A DNA stretch of 64,000 bases from Thalassospira australica. GTDB lineage: Bacteria > Pseudomonadota > Alphaproteobacteria > Rhodospirillales > Thalassospiraceae. Both the position numbers and the translations under genes were made by a program. Positions 44,969 through 55,464 of this stretch are shown piece after piece (the first letter of the stretch is position 1; the number at the start of each line of letters is the position of its first letter). The notes under the pieces are model-generated. The model was not told the origin of the DNA. It saw only the letters and a program-made list of their open reading frames with translations, and searched no databases. The stretch lies in assembly GCF_000763295.1 (NCBI RefSeq), contig NZ_JRJE01000009.1, forward strand, positions 1 to 64,000. Reading direction: 5' to 3'.

Positions 44969-46320
44969 TCTTTATTCTCCTGTTCAGGGTCGTTGGCCTT
45001 CGTATGATTTTCATCCGGACCGAACGGCTTATCTTCAAGTTCAAACAAACGCGCCAACAATTTCTGGGCCTTGACCCATTCAACGGTGCCCGCACCATCG
45101 GTTGTTGTCGCCAAATCCTTTAGCGCCTGTGTTGGCGTATGCAGCAGCCGGTTGATCAAAAGCCAGGTCGCTTTTTCCGCATCCCCGTGACTTTCGCTCA
45201 GCACATCTGCGCGAACGGTTTCAAATCGTTTGCGTAGATCGGCAATCGCCGGCACAGCCGCACGTTGGGCACGATCACGCACGAAACCATCAATTTCCGC
45301 CTCGATCAGTGTCCAGGCTTCGTCTGCCTTTTCTTCACGTCCGCCGCGCCCTTCGGCAGCAATCTTTTCCAGATCTTCGATCCGGTAAAAGAATACCTCG
45401 TCGATTTCATCGACTTGCGGATCGATATCGCCCGGAACGGCCGTATCGATCATCAAAACCGGGCGATATCGACGTCGCTTGACCGCCGCCAATGCACGGT
45501 TCCGATCAATCATATAGCGCCGCGATCCACCGGCAGTCAGGACGAGGTCGGCTTCTGCCAACAGGCGATCTAGGTCGTCGATCTCAGACCAGTGACAATC
45601 CAGACGTCGTGCAACCAGTCGGGCACGGGCAGTCAGCCGATCCGTCACCAAAATGCGCCCGATGCCGCGTTCGGCAAGCGACGCGGCAATCAATTCCCCC
45701 ATGTCACCAGCCCCCGCAACAAGCAAGGTACAATCACCAAGGTCACCATGCAGGTCCCGCGCAACCGATTGCGCCGCAGCGGCAATGGAAACAGCCCCCT
45801 GCCCGATGCCGGTCTGATTGCGGACCTTTTTGGCAATCGCGTAGGCCGCCTGATACACCAGCTCCAATTCCCGACCGACAAGATCATGTCGGCGGGCAAT
45901 GCGATGGGCGTCCTTGACCTGCCCAAAGACTTCGGGCTCGCCAATCACAAGACTATCGAGCGATGCGGCAACCGCAAACATGTGGCGAAGTGCGTCGCGA
46001 CCGGCGCGAATATAAAGTTCGCTTGCCAGTTGGTCGCGATCCAGATCAGCCCAAAGCGACATCAAATCAATCAGGCGCTCACGCCCGCGTTCGGCCTCGG
46101 ACGCCAGCAGATGAATTTCAGTACGGTTGCAGGTCGAAACAACAACCGCCTGCCCCAACCGGGCTTGTTCGATTGCCGCAAGGAATTGCGGCAGGCGGGC
46201 TTCTTCGATGAACAGACGGTCTCGGGTATCCTCGCTTGAGCGCCGATGATTGGTGCCGATCACCATCAGGCGATCCAGCGGCCAATCCCCGGCATCCTCA
46301 TGCGTTAAACCGTCTGTCAC
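44965..46320 (-). CDS. hemA: Glutamyl-tRNA reductase
   Basis: First step of C5-pathway haem synthesis: reduces Glu-tRNA to glutamate-1-semialdehyde with NADPH. It has 451 residues; [13 protein letters not shown] holds the catalytic Cys, [15 protein letters not shown] the NADPH site, and a C-terminal dimerisation helix follows. The GTG at 46320, 7 bases after the hisS stop, is used here; ATG 46266 is closer to the family's usual N-terminus. Many alphaproteobacteria use ALA synthase instead; a C5 enzyme in this order fits Rhodospirillales. Confidence 0.9.
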   Translation of the reverse strand: MTDGLTHEDAGDWPLDRLMVIGTNHRRSSEDTRDRLFIEEARLPQFLAAIEQARLGQAVVVSTCNRTEIHLLASEAERGRERLIDLMSLWADLDRDQLASELYIRAGRDALRHMFAVAASLDSLVIGEPEVFGQVKDAHRIARRHDLVGRELELVYQAAYAIAKKVRNQTGIGQGAVSIAAAAQSVARDLHGDLGDCTLLVAGAGDMGELIAASLAERGIGRILVTDRLTARARLVARRLDCHWSEIDDLDRLLAEADLVLTAGGSRRYMIDRNRALAAVKRRRYRPVLMIDTAVPGDIDPQVDEIDEVFFYRIEDLEKIAAEGRGGREEKADEAWTLIEAEIDGFVRDRAQRAAVPAIADLRKRFETVRADVLSESHGDAEKATWLLINRLLHTPTQALKDLATTTDGAGTVEWVKAQKLLARLFELEDKPFGPDENHTKANDPEQENKE

Positions 46321-46327
46321 ACCGTTC

Positions 46328-47569
46328 TCACTTTTTGCCGATCACGTCAGCCAACTGATCAAGGGCCACTTCCTGCTGCTCACCACTATCAAGATCACGC
46401 AACTGGGCCACACCATTGGCAAGTTCATCATCACCAAGGATCACAGCCATTTTGGCATTGGCCTTATCGGCACGTTTAAGACGCTTTTTCATATTGCCGG
46501 AATAGCCAAGTTCAACGGCAATACCGGCTTCGCGCAACGTTTGCGCAATGCTGCGACATTTCGCTTCGGCGGCATCTCCCATCGGAACAAAGGCCACGGG
46601 GCGCGCACCAGCAGGCGCTTCGCCAACCATCAGGGCGAGGCGTTCAACACCCGCAGCCCACCCAACACCGGCAGTTTGCGGACCACCCATGGTCGAAATC
46701 AGGCCATCATACCGGCCACCGGCCATCACAGTTCCCTGTGCGCCAAGGGTGTTGGTGGTGAATTCAAAGCAGGTATGGCAGTAATAATCCAACCCGCGCA
46801 CCAGACGCGGATTTAGGTCATAGCTGATGCCGATATCACCAAGGCCTTCGGTCAGGCCTTTGAAGAATTCCTTGGAATGTTCATTGAGGTACTCGGCAAA
46901 CAGCGGCGCATTCGCCACCAGTTCACGATCCCCTTCATCCTTGGAATCAAGAATACGCAGCGGGTTCTTTTCAAGGCGCGCACGGCTGTCTTCGGACAGC
47001 TTGTCAAAATGGCCCTTGAAATAATCCACCAGTACATCGCGATAGGCCGCACGGCTTTCAGGGTCACCAAGGGTGTTCAGCTCCAGCGTGATGCTATCCC
47101 AAAGACCGAGGCTTTTAAGGATGTGCGCACCATAGCCGATCATCTCAATGTCGCCTGCAACCTGTTCGACACCAAGAAGTTCTGCACCGATCTGATGGAA
47201 CTGCCGCTGACGTCCTTTTTGCGGGCGTTCATAGCGGAACATCGGGCCATAGTAGCTGACCTTGACCGGGGACATTTGCTGCATGCCATTGGAGATGTAG
47301 GCACGCGCTATACCCGCTGTTCCTTCGGGGCGCAGCGTGATCTGTTCACCGCCGCGATCTTCAAAGGTATACATTTCCTTGGTCACGACATCGGACGTGT
47401 CGCCAAGGGTGCGGGCAAAGACCTCGGTAAATTCGAAGATCGGCGTGGTCATGCGATGATAGCCATACAACTCGCCAATTTCGCGTGCGGTATTCGCGAT
47501 GTAATCCTGCAGACGGTTCTGTTCCGGCAGAAGGTCGTGCGTGCCACGGACGGGTTGAAGCGATGCCAC
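46328..47569 (-). CDS. hisS: Histidyl-tRNA synthetase
   Basis: Class II synthetase that charges tRNA-His. It has 413 residues: VRGTHDLLPEQN (motif 1 end), the FRYERPQKGRQRQFHQIGAE motif 2, RLVRGLDYYCHTCFEF the His-specific region, and AAGVERLAL motif 3, then the anticodon domain. The start is the GTG at 47569, after GGAGACCC; the frame is open upstream to 47677 but lacks family resemblance. It heads the hisS-hemA-prfA-prmC run. Confidence 0.95.
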   Translation of the reverse strand: MASLQPVRGTHDLLPEQNRLQDYIANTAREIGELYGYHRMTTPIFEFTEVFARTLGDTSDVVTKEMYTFEDRGGEQITLRPEGTAGIARAYISNGMQQMSPVKVSYYGPMFRYERPQKGRQRQFHQIGAELLGVEQVAGDIEMIGYGAHILKSLGLWDSITLELNTLGDPESRAAYRDVLVDYFKGHFDKLSEDSRARLEKNPLRILDSKDEGDRELVANAPLFAEYLNEHSKEFFKGLTEGLGDIGISYDLNPRLVRGLDYYCHTCFEFTTNTLGAQGTVMAGGRYDGLISTMGGPQTAGVGWAAGVERLALMVGEAPAGARPVAFVPMGDAAEAKCRSIAQTLREAGIAVELGYSGNMKKRLKRADKANAKMAVILGDDELANGVAQLRDLDSGEQQEVALDQLADVIGKK

Positions 47570-47697
47570 TTTGGGTCTCCGATCTAACTTGAATTCCAGA
47601 TATTTGCGCGAAACATCAATGGGCGCAAACATATGCGAACATGAAAATAGCTTTCCGCCGATGTGGCGGAAAGCCAAATTTACTTAATACAGCCTTG

Positions 47698-48822
47698 CTA
47701 TTCTGCTGCGGTTTTCTTGGCGGCTTCTTCGGCTTCGATCTTGGCCGCACGTTCTTCGACCAGCTCAACGATATGGTCGACCATTTTTTCCGTGCTGATA
47801 TTGTGATCCGGGCGACCGGAAATATACATCTTGTGGTTTCCGCCACCGCCACCGGTCAGACCAATATCTGTTTCGCGTGCCTCGCCCGGACCGTTGACGA
47901 TACAGCCAATGATCGACAGCGAGATCGGCGTCGAAATATGGGCCAAGCGTTCTTCAAGGGCTGCAACCGTCTCAACAACGTTAAAGCCCTGACGCGCACA
48001 AGACGGACAGGAAATGATCTGAACACCACGGGTACGAAGACCAAGCGATTTCAGGATATCAAACCCGACATGGATTTCCTCAAGCGGATCGGCAGAAAGC
48101 GAGACACGCAAGGTATCCCCAATACCGGCCCACAGAAGGTTGCCCATGCCAATCGATGACTTAACCGTACCACCGCGCAGGCCTCCAGCCTCGGTAATGC
48201 CAAGATGCAGCGGATAGTCGCATGCCTCTGCCAAACCGTAATAGGCCGCAACCGCGAGGAAAACGTCCGATGCCTTGACCGAGATTTTAAATTCGCGGAA
48301 ATCCAGATCTTCAAGAATTTTGGCGTGGTTCAGCGCGCTTTCGACCATCGCTTCGGGGCAAGGTTCACCGTAACGTTCAAGAAGTTCCTTTTCCAGCGAC
48401 CCGGCATTCACACCGATACGCATCGAACAGCCATGATCCTTGGCGGCTTTCACAACTTCGCGCACACGTTCGGTCGACCCGATATTCCCCGGATTGATTC
48501 GAAGGCATGCGGCACCGGCCTCGGCGGCCTCGATCGCGCGTTTATAATGGAAATGGATGTCGGCAACGATCGGGACATTCACCTGCTTGACGATGTCTTT
48601 TAACGCTGCTGATGATTCCTGATCCGGGCAGGACACGCGCACAATATCCGCACCGGCCTCTTCCAGACGATGGATCTGCGCAACAGTCGCGTTCACATCG
48701 GTGGTCAGGGTATTGGTCATGGACTGCACCGAGATCGGCGCATCCCCACCAACTTCCACATCACCAACACGGATTTTGCGGCTTTGGCGGCGTTCAATAT
48801 CGCGATATGGGCGGACGCTCAT
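47698..48822 (-). CDS. ispG: 4-hydroxy-3-methylbut-2-enyl-diphosphate synthase (flavodoxin)
   Basis: Iron-sulfur enzyme of the MEP isoprenoid pathway, converting MEcPP to HMBPP. It has 374 residues: a TIM-barrel half and a C-terminal 4Fe-4S domain with [11 protein letters not shown] and GCIVNGPGE (three Cys ligands plus Glu). ATG 48822 gives the usual [17 protein letters not shown] start; the frame opens upstream to 48966. A disordered Glu/Ala-rich tail ends the protein. It lies 128 bases upstream of hisS. Confidence 0.95.
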   Translation of the reverse strand: MSVRPYRDIERRQSRKIRVGDVEVGGDAPISVQSMTNTLTTDVNATVAQIHRLEEAGADIVRVSCPDQESSAALKDIVKQVNVPIVADIHFHYKRAIEAAEAGAACLRINPGNIGSTERVREVVKAAKDHGCSMRIGVNAGSLEKELLERYGEPCPEAMVESALNHAKILEDLDFREFKISVKASDVFLAVAAYYGLAEACDYPLHLGITEAGGLRGGTVKSSIGMGNLLWAGIGDTLRVSLSADPLEEIHVGFDILKSLGLRTRGVQIISCPSCARQGFNVVETVAALEERLAHISTPISLSIIGCIVNGPGEARETDIGLTGGGGGNHKMYISGRPDHNISTEKMVDHIVELVEERAAKIEAEEAAKKTAAE

Positions 48823-48932
48823 TTCCGGTTCCAAAATGTTCAAGGTGTCTTGGGGGAGTATATAGCTTATCAAACGCCGATTAGAAACCGTTGGATGACA
48901 GATTTTCTGCCGGGTTTTGCATGGCAGGCAAG

Positions 48933-48961
48933 AAAAAAGGCGACCCCGACGGGCCGCCTTT
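48933..48961 (-). terminator. Terminator of the rodZ-like gene
   Basis: On the minus strand AAAGGCG and CGCCTTT form a stem followed by TTTC. It lies 43 bases after the rodZ-like stop and before ispG. Confidence 0.8.
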
Positions 48962-49003
48962 GACATTCATATCGGATATATCGCCATCAATCTGGCAACA
49001 AAC

Positions 49004-50287
49004 CTATTGAACTGTTGGCTCTTCGGACTGTGTCAGATTGCCGACATCAAGCGAGAAATCCGAAATCACAGCGCCATAATCGCCGACCGGCTGAGGGTCT
49101 TGCCCATCAATGCTATAGGTCAAAGCCCCGGCATTGCCGACTTCAAGTTTCAGGCCATCACGATTCGGCACCTTGTAGATATCACCAGCAGACAGCATCC
49201 GGGTCAGCAAAACATTGCCGTCTTCTTCGCGAATACGCACCCAACTGGTTTCCACCGCCGAGATGGTCACTCGACTGTCAACATTGACCGCCCCAAAGAC
49301 ACGCGCCCCACCAACATCATCAACGTCCGGTGCTGCGGGCACAGATGCGACCTCAGCAGCGGGTGTCGCAGGAACTTCGGCTGGTTGTTCTTCCACCGGA
49401 GCTTCTGCGATCTCTGCGACTTCGTTTGTGACCGGTGCCTCTTCAGCCTCGGCTAAGGGTTCTTCGGCCGCAGGTGCTTCAGCAACCTCAGACGGTGTTG
49501 CAGGCGTCGTATCTTCGGTTACGACAGGTTCAGACGCTGGTTGCTCGGCAACGGTCGCATTCTCGGTCGGAACGACCGGGCTTGCGGGTGCTGCCATTTC
49601 TTCAGATGTCGTTGCCGGTGTGTTTTCCGGTTCTGAAATCATCGGTGCCGGTGCCACAATCTCTGCTTCGGCTGCTTGTGCGTCCGCCGCATTTTCAAGA
49701 TTGCGCGGCTGAGCTTCGTCCGATGCCGTCGTGGAATAGCTCGCCAGACGTTCCGGCAGCGGGTCCACCAAATCGGCAATGGTTTTACCCTGACTTGAAA
49801 GATAGTACCAACCGCCGTAAGCCCCCAAACCCAACATGACTGCAATCAGCAGAACTGCGCCCCCCGGCACCCGGCTTTCCTGAACCGGTTTGGGGAATGA
49901 CAGTTCGCTGCGCACAGCAGGCGCGTTGCTTTCTTCCCGGAAGCGACGGGCAATTTCTGCACCATCCAACCCAAGGTATTCGGCATATGCCTTCACAAAG
50001 CCAAGGCCATAGGGACCATTCGGCAGAACCGAGTAATCACTTGCTTCAATGGCTTCGATATAAATTTTACGAATACGCAACATACGGCAAACGTCTTCGA
50101 CAGTTTGCCCCAAACCATTGCGGGTCGCCCTCAACAGGCTCCCGACTTCGGTGTAGCCACCGGACTGGTTATTTTCTGCGTCCATCACGACATCATTTGA
50201 TGGCGTATCGCCGGACAAAGGCCTGAAACGTAGGCGCCCACCGGTTTCGTCATCCAAATGATCATCCTTTCGCTTTTTGATCGCCAA
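49004..50287 (-). CDS. RodZ-like helix-turn-helix membrane protein
   Basis: Likely cytoskeletal/cell-shape protein, 427 residues. Order seen: N-terminal tail, HTH_25 domain (about 45-115; VEDVCRMLRIRKIYIEAIEAS, YGLGFVKAYAEYLGLD), one membrane helix (about 143-163), a long Glu/Ala/Pro-rich periplasmic stretch (190-310), and a C-terminal DUF4115 beta domain (about 335-410). This is RodZ architecture, in which the HTH binds MreB. No mreB is in the window. It lies between ptsP and ispG on the same strand; the ispG-rodZ neighbourhood is also seen in E. coli. Confidence 0.85.
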   Translation of the reverse strand: MAIKKRKDDHLDDETGGRLRFRPLSGDTPSNDVVMDAENNQSGGYTEVGSLLRATRNGLGQTVEDVCRMLRIRKIYIEAIEASDYSVLPNGPYGLGFVKAYAEYLGLDGAEIARRFREESNAPAVRSELSFPKPVQESRVPGGAVLLIAVMLGLGAYGGWYYLSSQGKTIADLVDPLPERLASYSTTASDEAQPRNLENAADAQAAEAEIVAPAPMISEPENTPATTSEEMAAPASPVVPTENATVAEQPASEPVVTEDTTPATPSEVAEAPAAEEPLAEAEEAPVTNEVAEIAEAPVEEQPAEVPATPAAEVASVPAAPDVDDVGGARVFGAVNVDSRVTISAVETSWVRIREEDGNVLLTRMLSAGDIYKVPNRDGLKLEVGNAGALTYSIDGQDPQPVGDYGAVISDFSLDVGNLTQSEEPTVQ

Positions 50288-50353
50288 CTCCGCACCCCCA
50301 CGTTACGATCTAGCAATAAAACTAGCAGAAATCCCCACCAAAAGCGATTGTTT

Positions 50354-52636
50354 TTAAAGTTTTACACCGTGATCTATTGCGAAAGCCTTAAGACGCGAAC
50401 GCAATGATCTGGTTGGATTATCCATTATGGTGAGAATATAGCGCTCTACTTCAGACTTGCACATGCTTCTGACCATTTCCTTTACAGGGCCAACAGAAGC
50501 AGGTGCCATCGATAAACGCTTGATTCCCAAGCCAATAAGGGCCATCGCCTCAAGTGGGCGTCCCGCCATCTCACCACAAATGGTCAGACGGACGTTCCGC
50601 TCATCACACAATGTCACCAATTGGCGCATAAAAGCAAATACACTTGGTGAAAGTGTATCATACCGCCCCTCAATGCGCGGATTACCACGATCAGCCGCAA
50701 ACATGAACTGCAACAAATCATTGGTGCCGACCGAAAGGAAGTCGACACGATCAAGCAATGCAGGTGCCTGCCAGATCAAGGCGGGCACCTCAAGCATCGC
50801 ACCGACTTCGACCTTACGCGGGATAAATCCGCGCGCAGCTTCACGTTTAAGCTGCTGGTCAAGAACGGTCTTTGCCTGATCGAACTCGGCCACCTCGGCA
50901 ATCATCGGGAACATGATGTAAAGATCACGATCATGTCCTGCACGTATCAGGGCGCGCAACTGGTGCACAAGAACCGCCGGACGATCAAGCGTGATCCGAA
51001 TGGACCGCCACCCCATCGCCGGGTTCTCTTCTGTCATATCCTCCCAATAGGGCAGCAATTTGTCACCGCCCACATCGAGAGTACGAAAAACAACCGGGCG
51101 GCCTTCGGCCTGCTCGAAGATGCGGTCGTAAAGTCGGGTCTGATCCGTGATGTCGGGCATGGCAGAGCGCACCATGAACGGAATTTCCGTTCGATACAGC
51201 CCGATGCCATCCGCACCGCTTTCAATCACATGGGGAACATCAATCAAAAGACCGGCATTCACATTAAGCGAAATATCCAGGTCATCTGTTGTGCGCGCCG
51301 GCATGTCGCGCATCTGGGCATAAAGCGCCTTGCGTTCTGCCCGGGCGCGAAGTGCACCGTCAATAACGGCCCGAACATCTTCGCTTGGTCGCACAAACAA
51401 TTGACTGTTGTCAGCATCGACAATCAACGGGTCACCGGCTTCGACCTTATCAAGGACACCTTTGACCCCGCCCAGTACCGGAATATCAAGCGCACGGGCG
51501 ACAATCGCCACATGCGATGTATGTGACCCTTCCTCAAGCGCCAGCCCCCGCAAAAGCGTATGGTCGTAATCCAAAAGTTCTGCCGGGCCGATATTGCGCG
51601 CAACCAGAATGATGTCATCGGGCAAATCACCGAACGCCGGCGACTGATATTGCCCGGAAAGATGTTGCAGCAAACGGTTGGCCAGATCTTCAAGATCATG
51701 CAGACGTTCACGCAAATATGGATCGGTTACCTGCGCCATGCGCGCGCGGGTATCATCATGCACCTTCTGCACGGCAGCTTCGGCCGTAAGGCCGGTATGA
51801 ACGGCTTCGGTAATCCGGTTCAGCCAGCCTGTATCCTGGGCAATCATTCGATAGGCTTCAAGAATATCGCCCGGATCATCCCCACCTTCCATGCCATCAA
51901 TGCCCGATACGGCTTCAAGCATTTTATCAAGGTGGTTTTGAAGCCCACGCATGGCTTCACGCAGACGGGTCAGTTCTTCTTCCGGGTCATCAGACACCAT
52001 CCGATCAATGACAATGCGCGGCTCATGCAGAACCGCAAGGCCCTTGCCAATGCCCGGCGCCAGACGCGCCCCGCCAAGACGAAGAGGCAGAAGCGCAATA
52101 CCATCCGCAGGGATCAGTTCCTCGCGGCTGACAAGCTCACCGGCGGCGACCATTTCGGCCAACACCATGGCAACGTTTTCAAGCGCTTCCTGTTCGTCTT
52201 CGGAATACAGCCGTTCGGTTCGATTCTGCACGGCAAGAACACCGATGATGCGCCCACCGCGCAAAATCGGCACACCGATCATCGAATGATAAATTTCCTC
52301 GCCGGTTTCCGGACGATAGGCAAAATTCGGATGACTTTGCGCGTCCTTTAGGTTGAGTGGCCGCGCATGTGCGGCAACGAAACCAACGATCCCTTCCCCC
52401 ACACGCAGACGCGTGAGGTGCACCGCCTCCTTTGACAGACCACAGGTCGCAAACAGCTCAAGCACTTCGCCCGCACGCATGACATAGACCGAACACACCT
52501 CTGCCACCATATCGGCAGCAATGATGGTCACGATCTGGCCCAGACGTTCCTCAGCAGTCCCCGGTCCAGCCATGACGTCGCGGACGCGCTTTAGAAGGCG
52601 TCGCGGACCTGAGACTGCGGCGGACGGAATGCTCAT
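50354..52636 (-). CDS. ptsP: Phosphoenolpyruvate--protein phosphotransferase PtsP (EI-Ntr)
   Basis: First enzyme of the nitrogen phosphotransferase system: takes phosphate from PEP and passes it to NPr and then EIIA-Ntr. It has 760 residues: GAF domain (about 20-170), NPr-binding helices, phosphohistidine domain with EEGSHTSHVAIVARALDIP (His375 phosphorylated), and PEP-binding barrel (about 450-755) with the GTNDLLQF motif. It follows the nitronate monooxygenase stop by five bases. Its partner genes ptsN/ptsO are not in the window. Confidence 0.95.
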   Translation of the reverse strand: MSIPSAAVSGPRRLLKRVRDVMAGPGTAEERLGQIVTIIAADMVAEVCSVYVMRAGEVLELFATCGLSKEAVHLTRLRVGEGIVGFVAAHARPLNLKDAQSHPNFAYRPETGEEIYHSMIGVPILRGGRIIGVLAVQNRTERLYSEDEQEALENVAMVLAEMVAAGELVSREELIPADGIALLPLRLGGARLAPGIGKGLAVLHEPRIVIDRMVSDDPEEELTRLREAMRGLQNHLDKMLEAVSGIDGMEGGDDPGDILEAYRMIAQDTGWLNRITEAVHTGLTAEAAVQKVHDDTRARMAQVTDPYLRERLHDLEDLANRLLQHLSGQYQSPAFGDLPDDIILVARNIGPAELLDYDHTLLRGLALEEGSHTSHVAIVARALDIPVLGGVKGVLDKVEAGDPLIVDADNSQLFVRPSEDVRAVIDGALRARAERKALYAQMRDMPARTTDDLDISLNVNAGLLIDVPHVIESGADGIGLYRTEIPFMVRSAMPDITDQTRLYDRIFEQAEGRPVVFRTLDVGGDKLLPYWEDMTEENPAMGWRSIRITLDRPAVLVHQLRALIRAGHDRDLYIMFPMIAEVAEFDQAKTVLDQQLKREAARGFIPRKVEVGAMLEVPALIWQAPALLDRVDFLSVGTNDLLQFMFAADRGNPRIEGRYDTLSPSVFAFMRQLVTLCDERNVRLTICGEMAGRPLEAMALIGLGIKRLSMAPASVGPVKEMVRSMCKSEVERYILTIMDNPTRSLRSRLKAFAIDHGVKL

Positions 52637-52641
52637 GTGAC

Positions 52642-53670
52642 TTAGCTGTCTCTCTTAACCAGGGATAGGACGGCCTGTTCGACCAACTCTTCAAGGATTT
52701 CGGAAACCGGTTGTTCTTTCTTTACCATACCAACCGACTGGCCCGCCATAACCGATCCGCTTTCGACGTCACCATCGATCACGGCACGGCGCAAGGCACC
52801 AGCCCAGAAATGTTCAATTTCAAGCTGTGCTTCACCCTGATCAAGTTCGCCTGCACGGAATTTTTCAATCACGGCACGCTGCGTATCACGGAATTCGTCG
52901 GTTCCCTTGTTGGCAAGGGCGCGCACCGGAATAACAGGGAAGCGATCATCAAGCTGCACGGTCGTTACCGCATCACGTGCGCTTGCGCGGATAAAGGCCT
53001 TTTTGAAGTCGGGATGGGCGATGCATTCTTCGGCACATACAAGACGTGTGCCGACCTGAACACCTGATGCGCCCTGTTCAAGCAAACCGGTAATGGCTTC
53101 ACCACGACCGATACCACCAGCACAGAAGACCGGAATGTCGGCAACATTTGGCAGAATTTCCTGCGCAAGAACCGTAAGCGAAACCGGACCAATATGGCCA
53201 CCTGCTTCGCTGCCTTCGATCACAAGCGCATCCGCGCCCGAACGAACCAGTTTCTTTGCCAGAACCAATGCCGGGGCAAAACAGATAACCTTGGCAAATT
53301 CCTTGGCCTTTTTGATCGATGCCGAGGACGGCAGACCACCGGCCAGAACCACGTGACCAACGTTGTGTTCGCGGCAGACTTCGATCAGATCATCAAGCAT
53401 CGGGTGCATGGTGATCAGATTGACGCCAAATGGCTTCTTGGTCATTTCCTTGGTGGCGGCAATCTCGGCTGACAGGAGATCCGGGGTCATTGACCCGCAG
53501 GCAATCACACCAAAGCCACCGGCATTTGAAACCGCCGAAACAAGATGACGCTCTGAAACCCAGGACATGGCACCGGCCATAATCGCGTAATCGGTTCCAA
53601 GAAATTCCTTGCCCGCAGCCCAAAGATTTTCAAGGCGCGCGCGTGCAGCGTCAATTTTCGGATCGCTCAT
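52642..53670 (-). CDS. Nitronate monooxygenase (2-nitropropane dioxygenase family)
   Basis: FMN-dependent TIM barrel of 342 residues that oxidises nitronates; enoyl-ACP reductase FabK is a close alternative. Visible: IMAGAMSWVSERHLVSAVSNAGGFGVI at the N-terminus, EGSEAGGHIGPV (catalytic-region Gly-His) near the middle, and PVFCAGGIGRG with GVQVGTRLVCAEE for the phosphate site. The ATG 53670 follows a weak site. It lies between lysC and ptsP. Confidence 0.87.
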   Translation of the reverse strand: MSDPKIDAARARLENLWAAGKEFLGTDYAIMAGAMSWVSERHLVSAVSNAGGFGVIACGSMTPDLLSAEIAATKEMTKKPFGVNLITMHPMLDDLIEVCREHNVGHVVLAGGLPSSASIKKAKEFAKVICFAPALVLAKKLVRSGADALVIEGSEAGGHIGPVSLTVLAQEILPNVADIPVFCAGGIGRGEAITGLLEQGASGVQVGTRLVCAEECIAHPDFKKAFIRASARDAVTTVQLDDRFPVIPVRALANKGTDEFRDTQRAVIEKFRAGELDQGEAQLEIEHFWAGALRRAVIDGDVESGSVMAGQSVGMVKKEQPVSEILEELVEQAVLSLVKRDS

Positions 53671-53821
53671 ATTTTCTGTACCCCAATGCAGAAACGCAGG
53701 GAACCGATGGTTCCCTGCCATTTCATCAAGACAGCCGAAACCACAAAGCCCCAGCTAGTATGTAGTAATACACGTAATTTAACAGCGGCTTAATCGCATC
53801 AAAGCGACTGCCCTGCCCAAA

Positions 53822-55042
53822 TTATTCGGCATCCAGACCGTATGCGGTGTGCAGGGCGCGCACGGCAAGTTCGGTATATTCCTCGGCGATCAGTACGCTG
53901 ACCTTGATTTCCGAGGTCGAGATGACCTGAATATTGATGCCTTTTTCCGCAAGGGTTTCAAACATCTTGCGCGCGACGCCAACGTGGGACCGCATGCCAA
54001 CACCAATGATCGACACCTTGGTCACATCAGATGTGCTGAGCAGTTCCTGATAGGCGATCTGCTCTTTGTTTTTTTCGATCACCTGAAACGCACGCTGGAA
54101 TTCACCCCGCGGAACGGTAAAGGTCATGTCCGTGCTTTTACCGTCTTCAGAGACGTTCTGCACGATCATGTCAACATTGATATTTGCATCAGCCAACGGG
54201 CTGAAGATTGAAGCGGCAATACCCGGTTTGTCTGCGACTTTCACCAAGGTAATCTTGGCTTCATCACGGCTATAGGCAATTCCGCTGACGACTTCCTGTT
54301 CCACGATCTCGTCCTCGTCTACAACAAGTGTTCCTTCTGCTTCGCTAAAGGTAGAGCGGACCTGCACCCGGACGCGATGGTTCATTGCCATCTCGACAGA
54401 ACGGGTTTGCAGAACCTTCGCACCAAGCGAAGCGAGTTCCAGCATTTCTTCGTAGGTAATTTTTTCGATCTTCTGTGCCTTGGGCACAATGCGCGGATCG
54501 GTGGTATAGACACCGTCAACATCAGTGTAGATGTCACAGCGATCTGCCTTCAATGCCGCAGCAAGTGCGACCGCAGACGTATCCGAACCACCGCGCCCCA
54601 ACGTGGTAATGCGGTTGTCAGGGGCAATTCCCTGGAAACCGGCAACGCAAACGACTTCGCCGCCATCCATGCGCTTATCAAGCTCGGTGGTATCAATTTC
54701 GCGAATGCGGGCCTTTGCATGTGCACCATCGGTTTTGATCGGGATCTGCCACCCCAGCCAGGAGCGTGCAGGCACATCCATGCTTTGCAACGCCATGGCC
54801 AGAAGACCGACTGTCACCTGTTCACCCGATGATACGATCACGTCATATTCACGTGCGTCATACATCGGCGAAACTTCCTGCGCCCAGCCAACCAGTTCAT
54901 TGGTTTTACCCGACATGGCAGACACGACAACAGCAACCTGATTGCCTGCATCCACTTCGGATTTCACCCGGCGCGCAACATTCTTGATTTTATCAACATC
55001 AGCGACCGAAGTGCCGCCAAATTTCATGACAATACGGGCCAT
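53822..55042 (-). CDS. lysC: Aspartate kinase
   Basis: First enzyme of lysine, threonine and methionine synthesis, 406 residues. KFGGTSVADVDKIKN (6-20) is the catalytic opening; TTLGRGGSDTSAVALAAAL binds ATP; two ACT domains (about 265-400) suggest feedback inhibition by lysine and/or threonine. It is divergent from ubiG across a 422-base region. I see no lysine riboswitch upstream. Confidence 0.95.
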   Translation of the reverse strand: MARIVMKFGGTSVADVDKIKNVARRVKSEVDAGNQVAVVVSAMSGKTNELVGWAQEVSPMYDAREYDVIVSSGEQVTVGLLAMALQSMDVPARSWLGWQIPIKTDGAHAKARIREIDTTELDKRMDGGEVVCVAGFQGIAPDNRITTLGRGGSDTSAVALAAALKADRCDIYTDVDGVYTTDPRIVPKAQKIEKITYEEMLELASLGAKVLQTRSVEMAMNHRVRVQVRSTFSEAEGTLVVDEDEIVEQEVVSGIAYSRDEAKITLVKVADKPGIAASIFSPLADANINVDMIVQNVSEDGKSTDMTFTVPRGEFQRAFQVIEKNKEQIAYQELLSTSDVTKVSIIGVGMRSHVGVARKMFETLAEKGINIQVISTSEIKVSVLIAEEYTELAVRALHTAYGLDAE

Positions 55043-55464
55043 GAAGTATCCCCGCTATGCTCGCCGTCCTTCGGCTGCCCGAACGTGACGGCATGTGATC
55101 CGGTCCCAAATCAGGGAAGCATGCCGCAATTACAGCGCTTCTCCTGATCCAAGCGGCGTTATCAATACTGCCATAATCGACATGAAACAAGCGCCAAGGA
55201 TGCCGAAAAGTTGCGTGAAGGCTGTTTTTTTGCTCCACAAATGTCCTGAACCAATTCGATGGAGCAAATTGTATCGAATATCCTGCGAAAACTACCCAAT
55301 ACCCCTGATGTCGCATGCATTGTGCGCAATGCACATCCGTCCCGGAAAACGCAACCAGCACACTCATCAATCCCCATTTAACAGCAGAGTATTGCCTTGC
55401 CGTTCGCGCCCGCGTAAACAGGGCATTATATACCATAGTAGTTTCACGCCTTCGGAGCCACGCC
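55043..55464. promoter_or_regulatory. Divergent lysC-ubiG control region with an inverted repeat
   Basis: No gene is supported. TGCATTG (55316-55322) and CAATGCA (55327-55333) form a seven-base inverted repeat around TGCG, inside a GCATGC-rich patch, possibly an operator. Boxes for the divergent promoters are not certain. Confidence 0.45.

Noticed and set aside
55043..55464. A lysine riboswitch before lysC
   Set aside because: The conserved junction and stem pattern of the L box is not seen.
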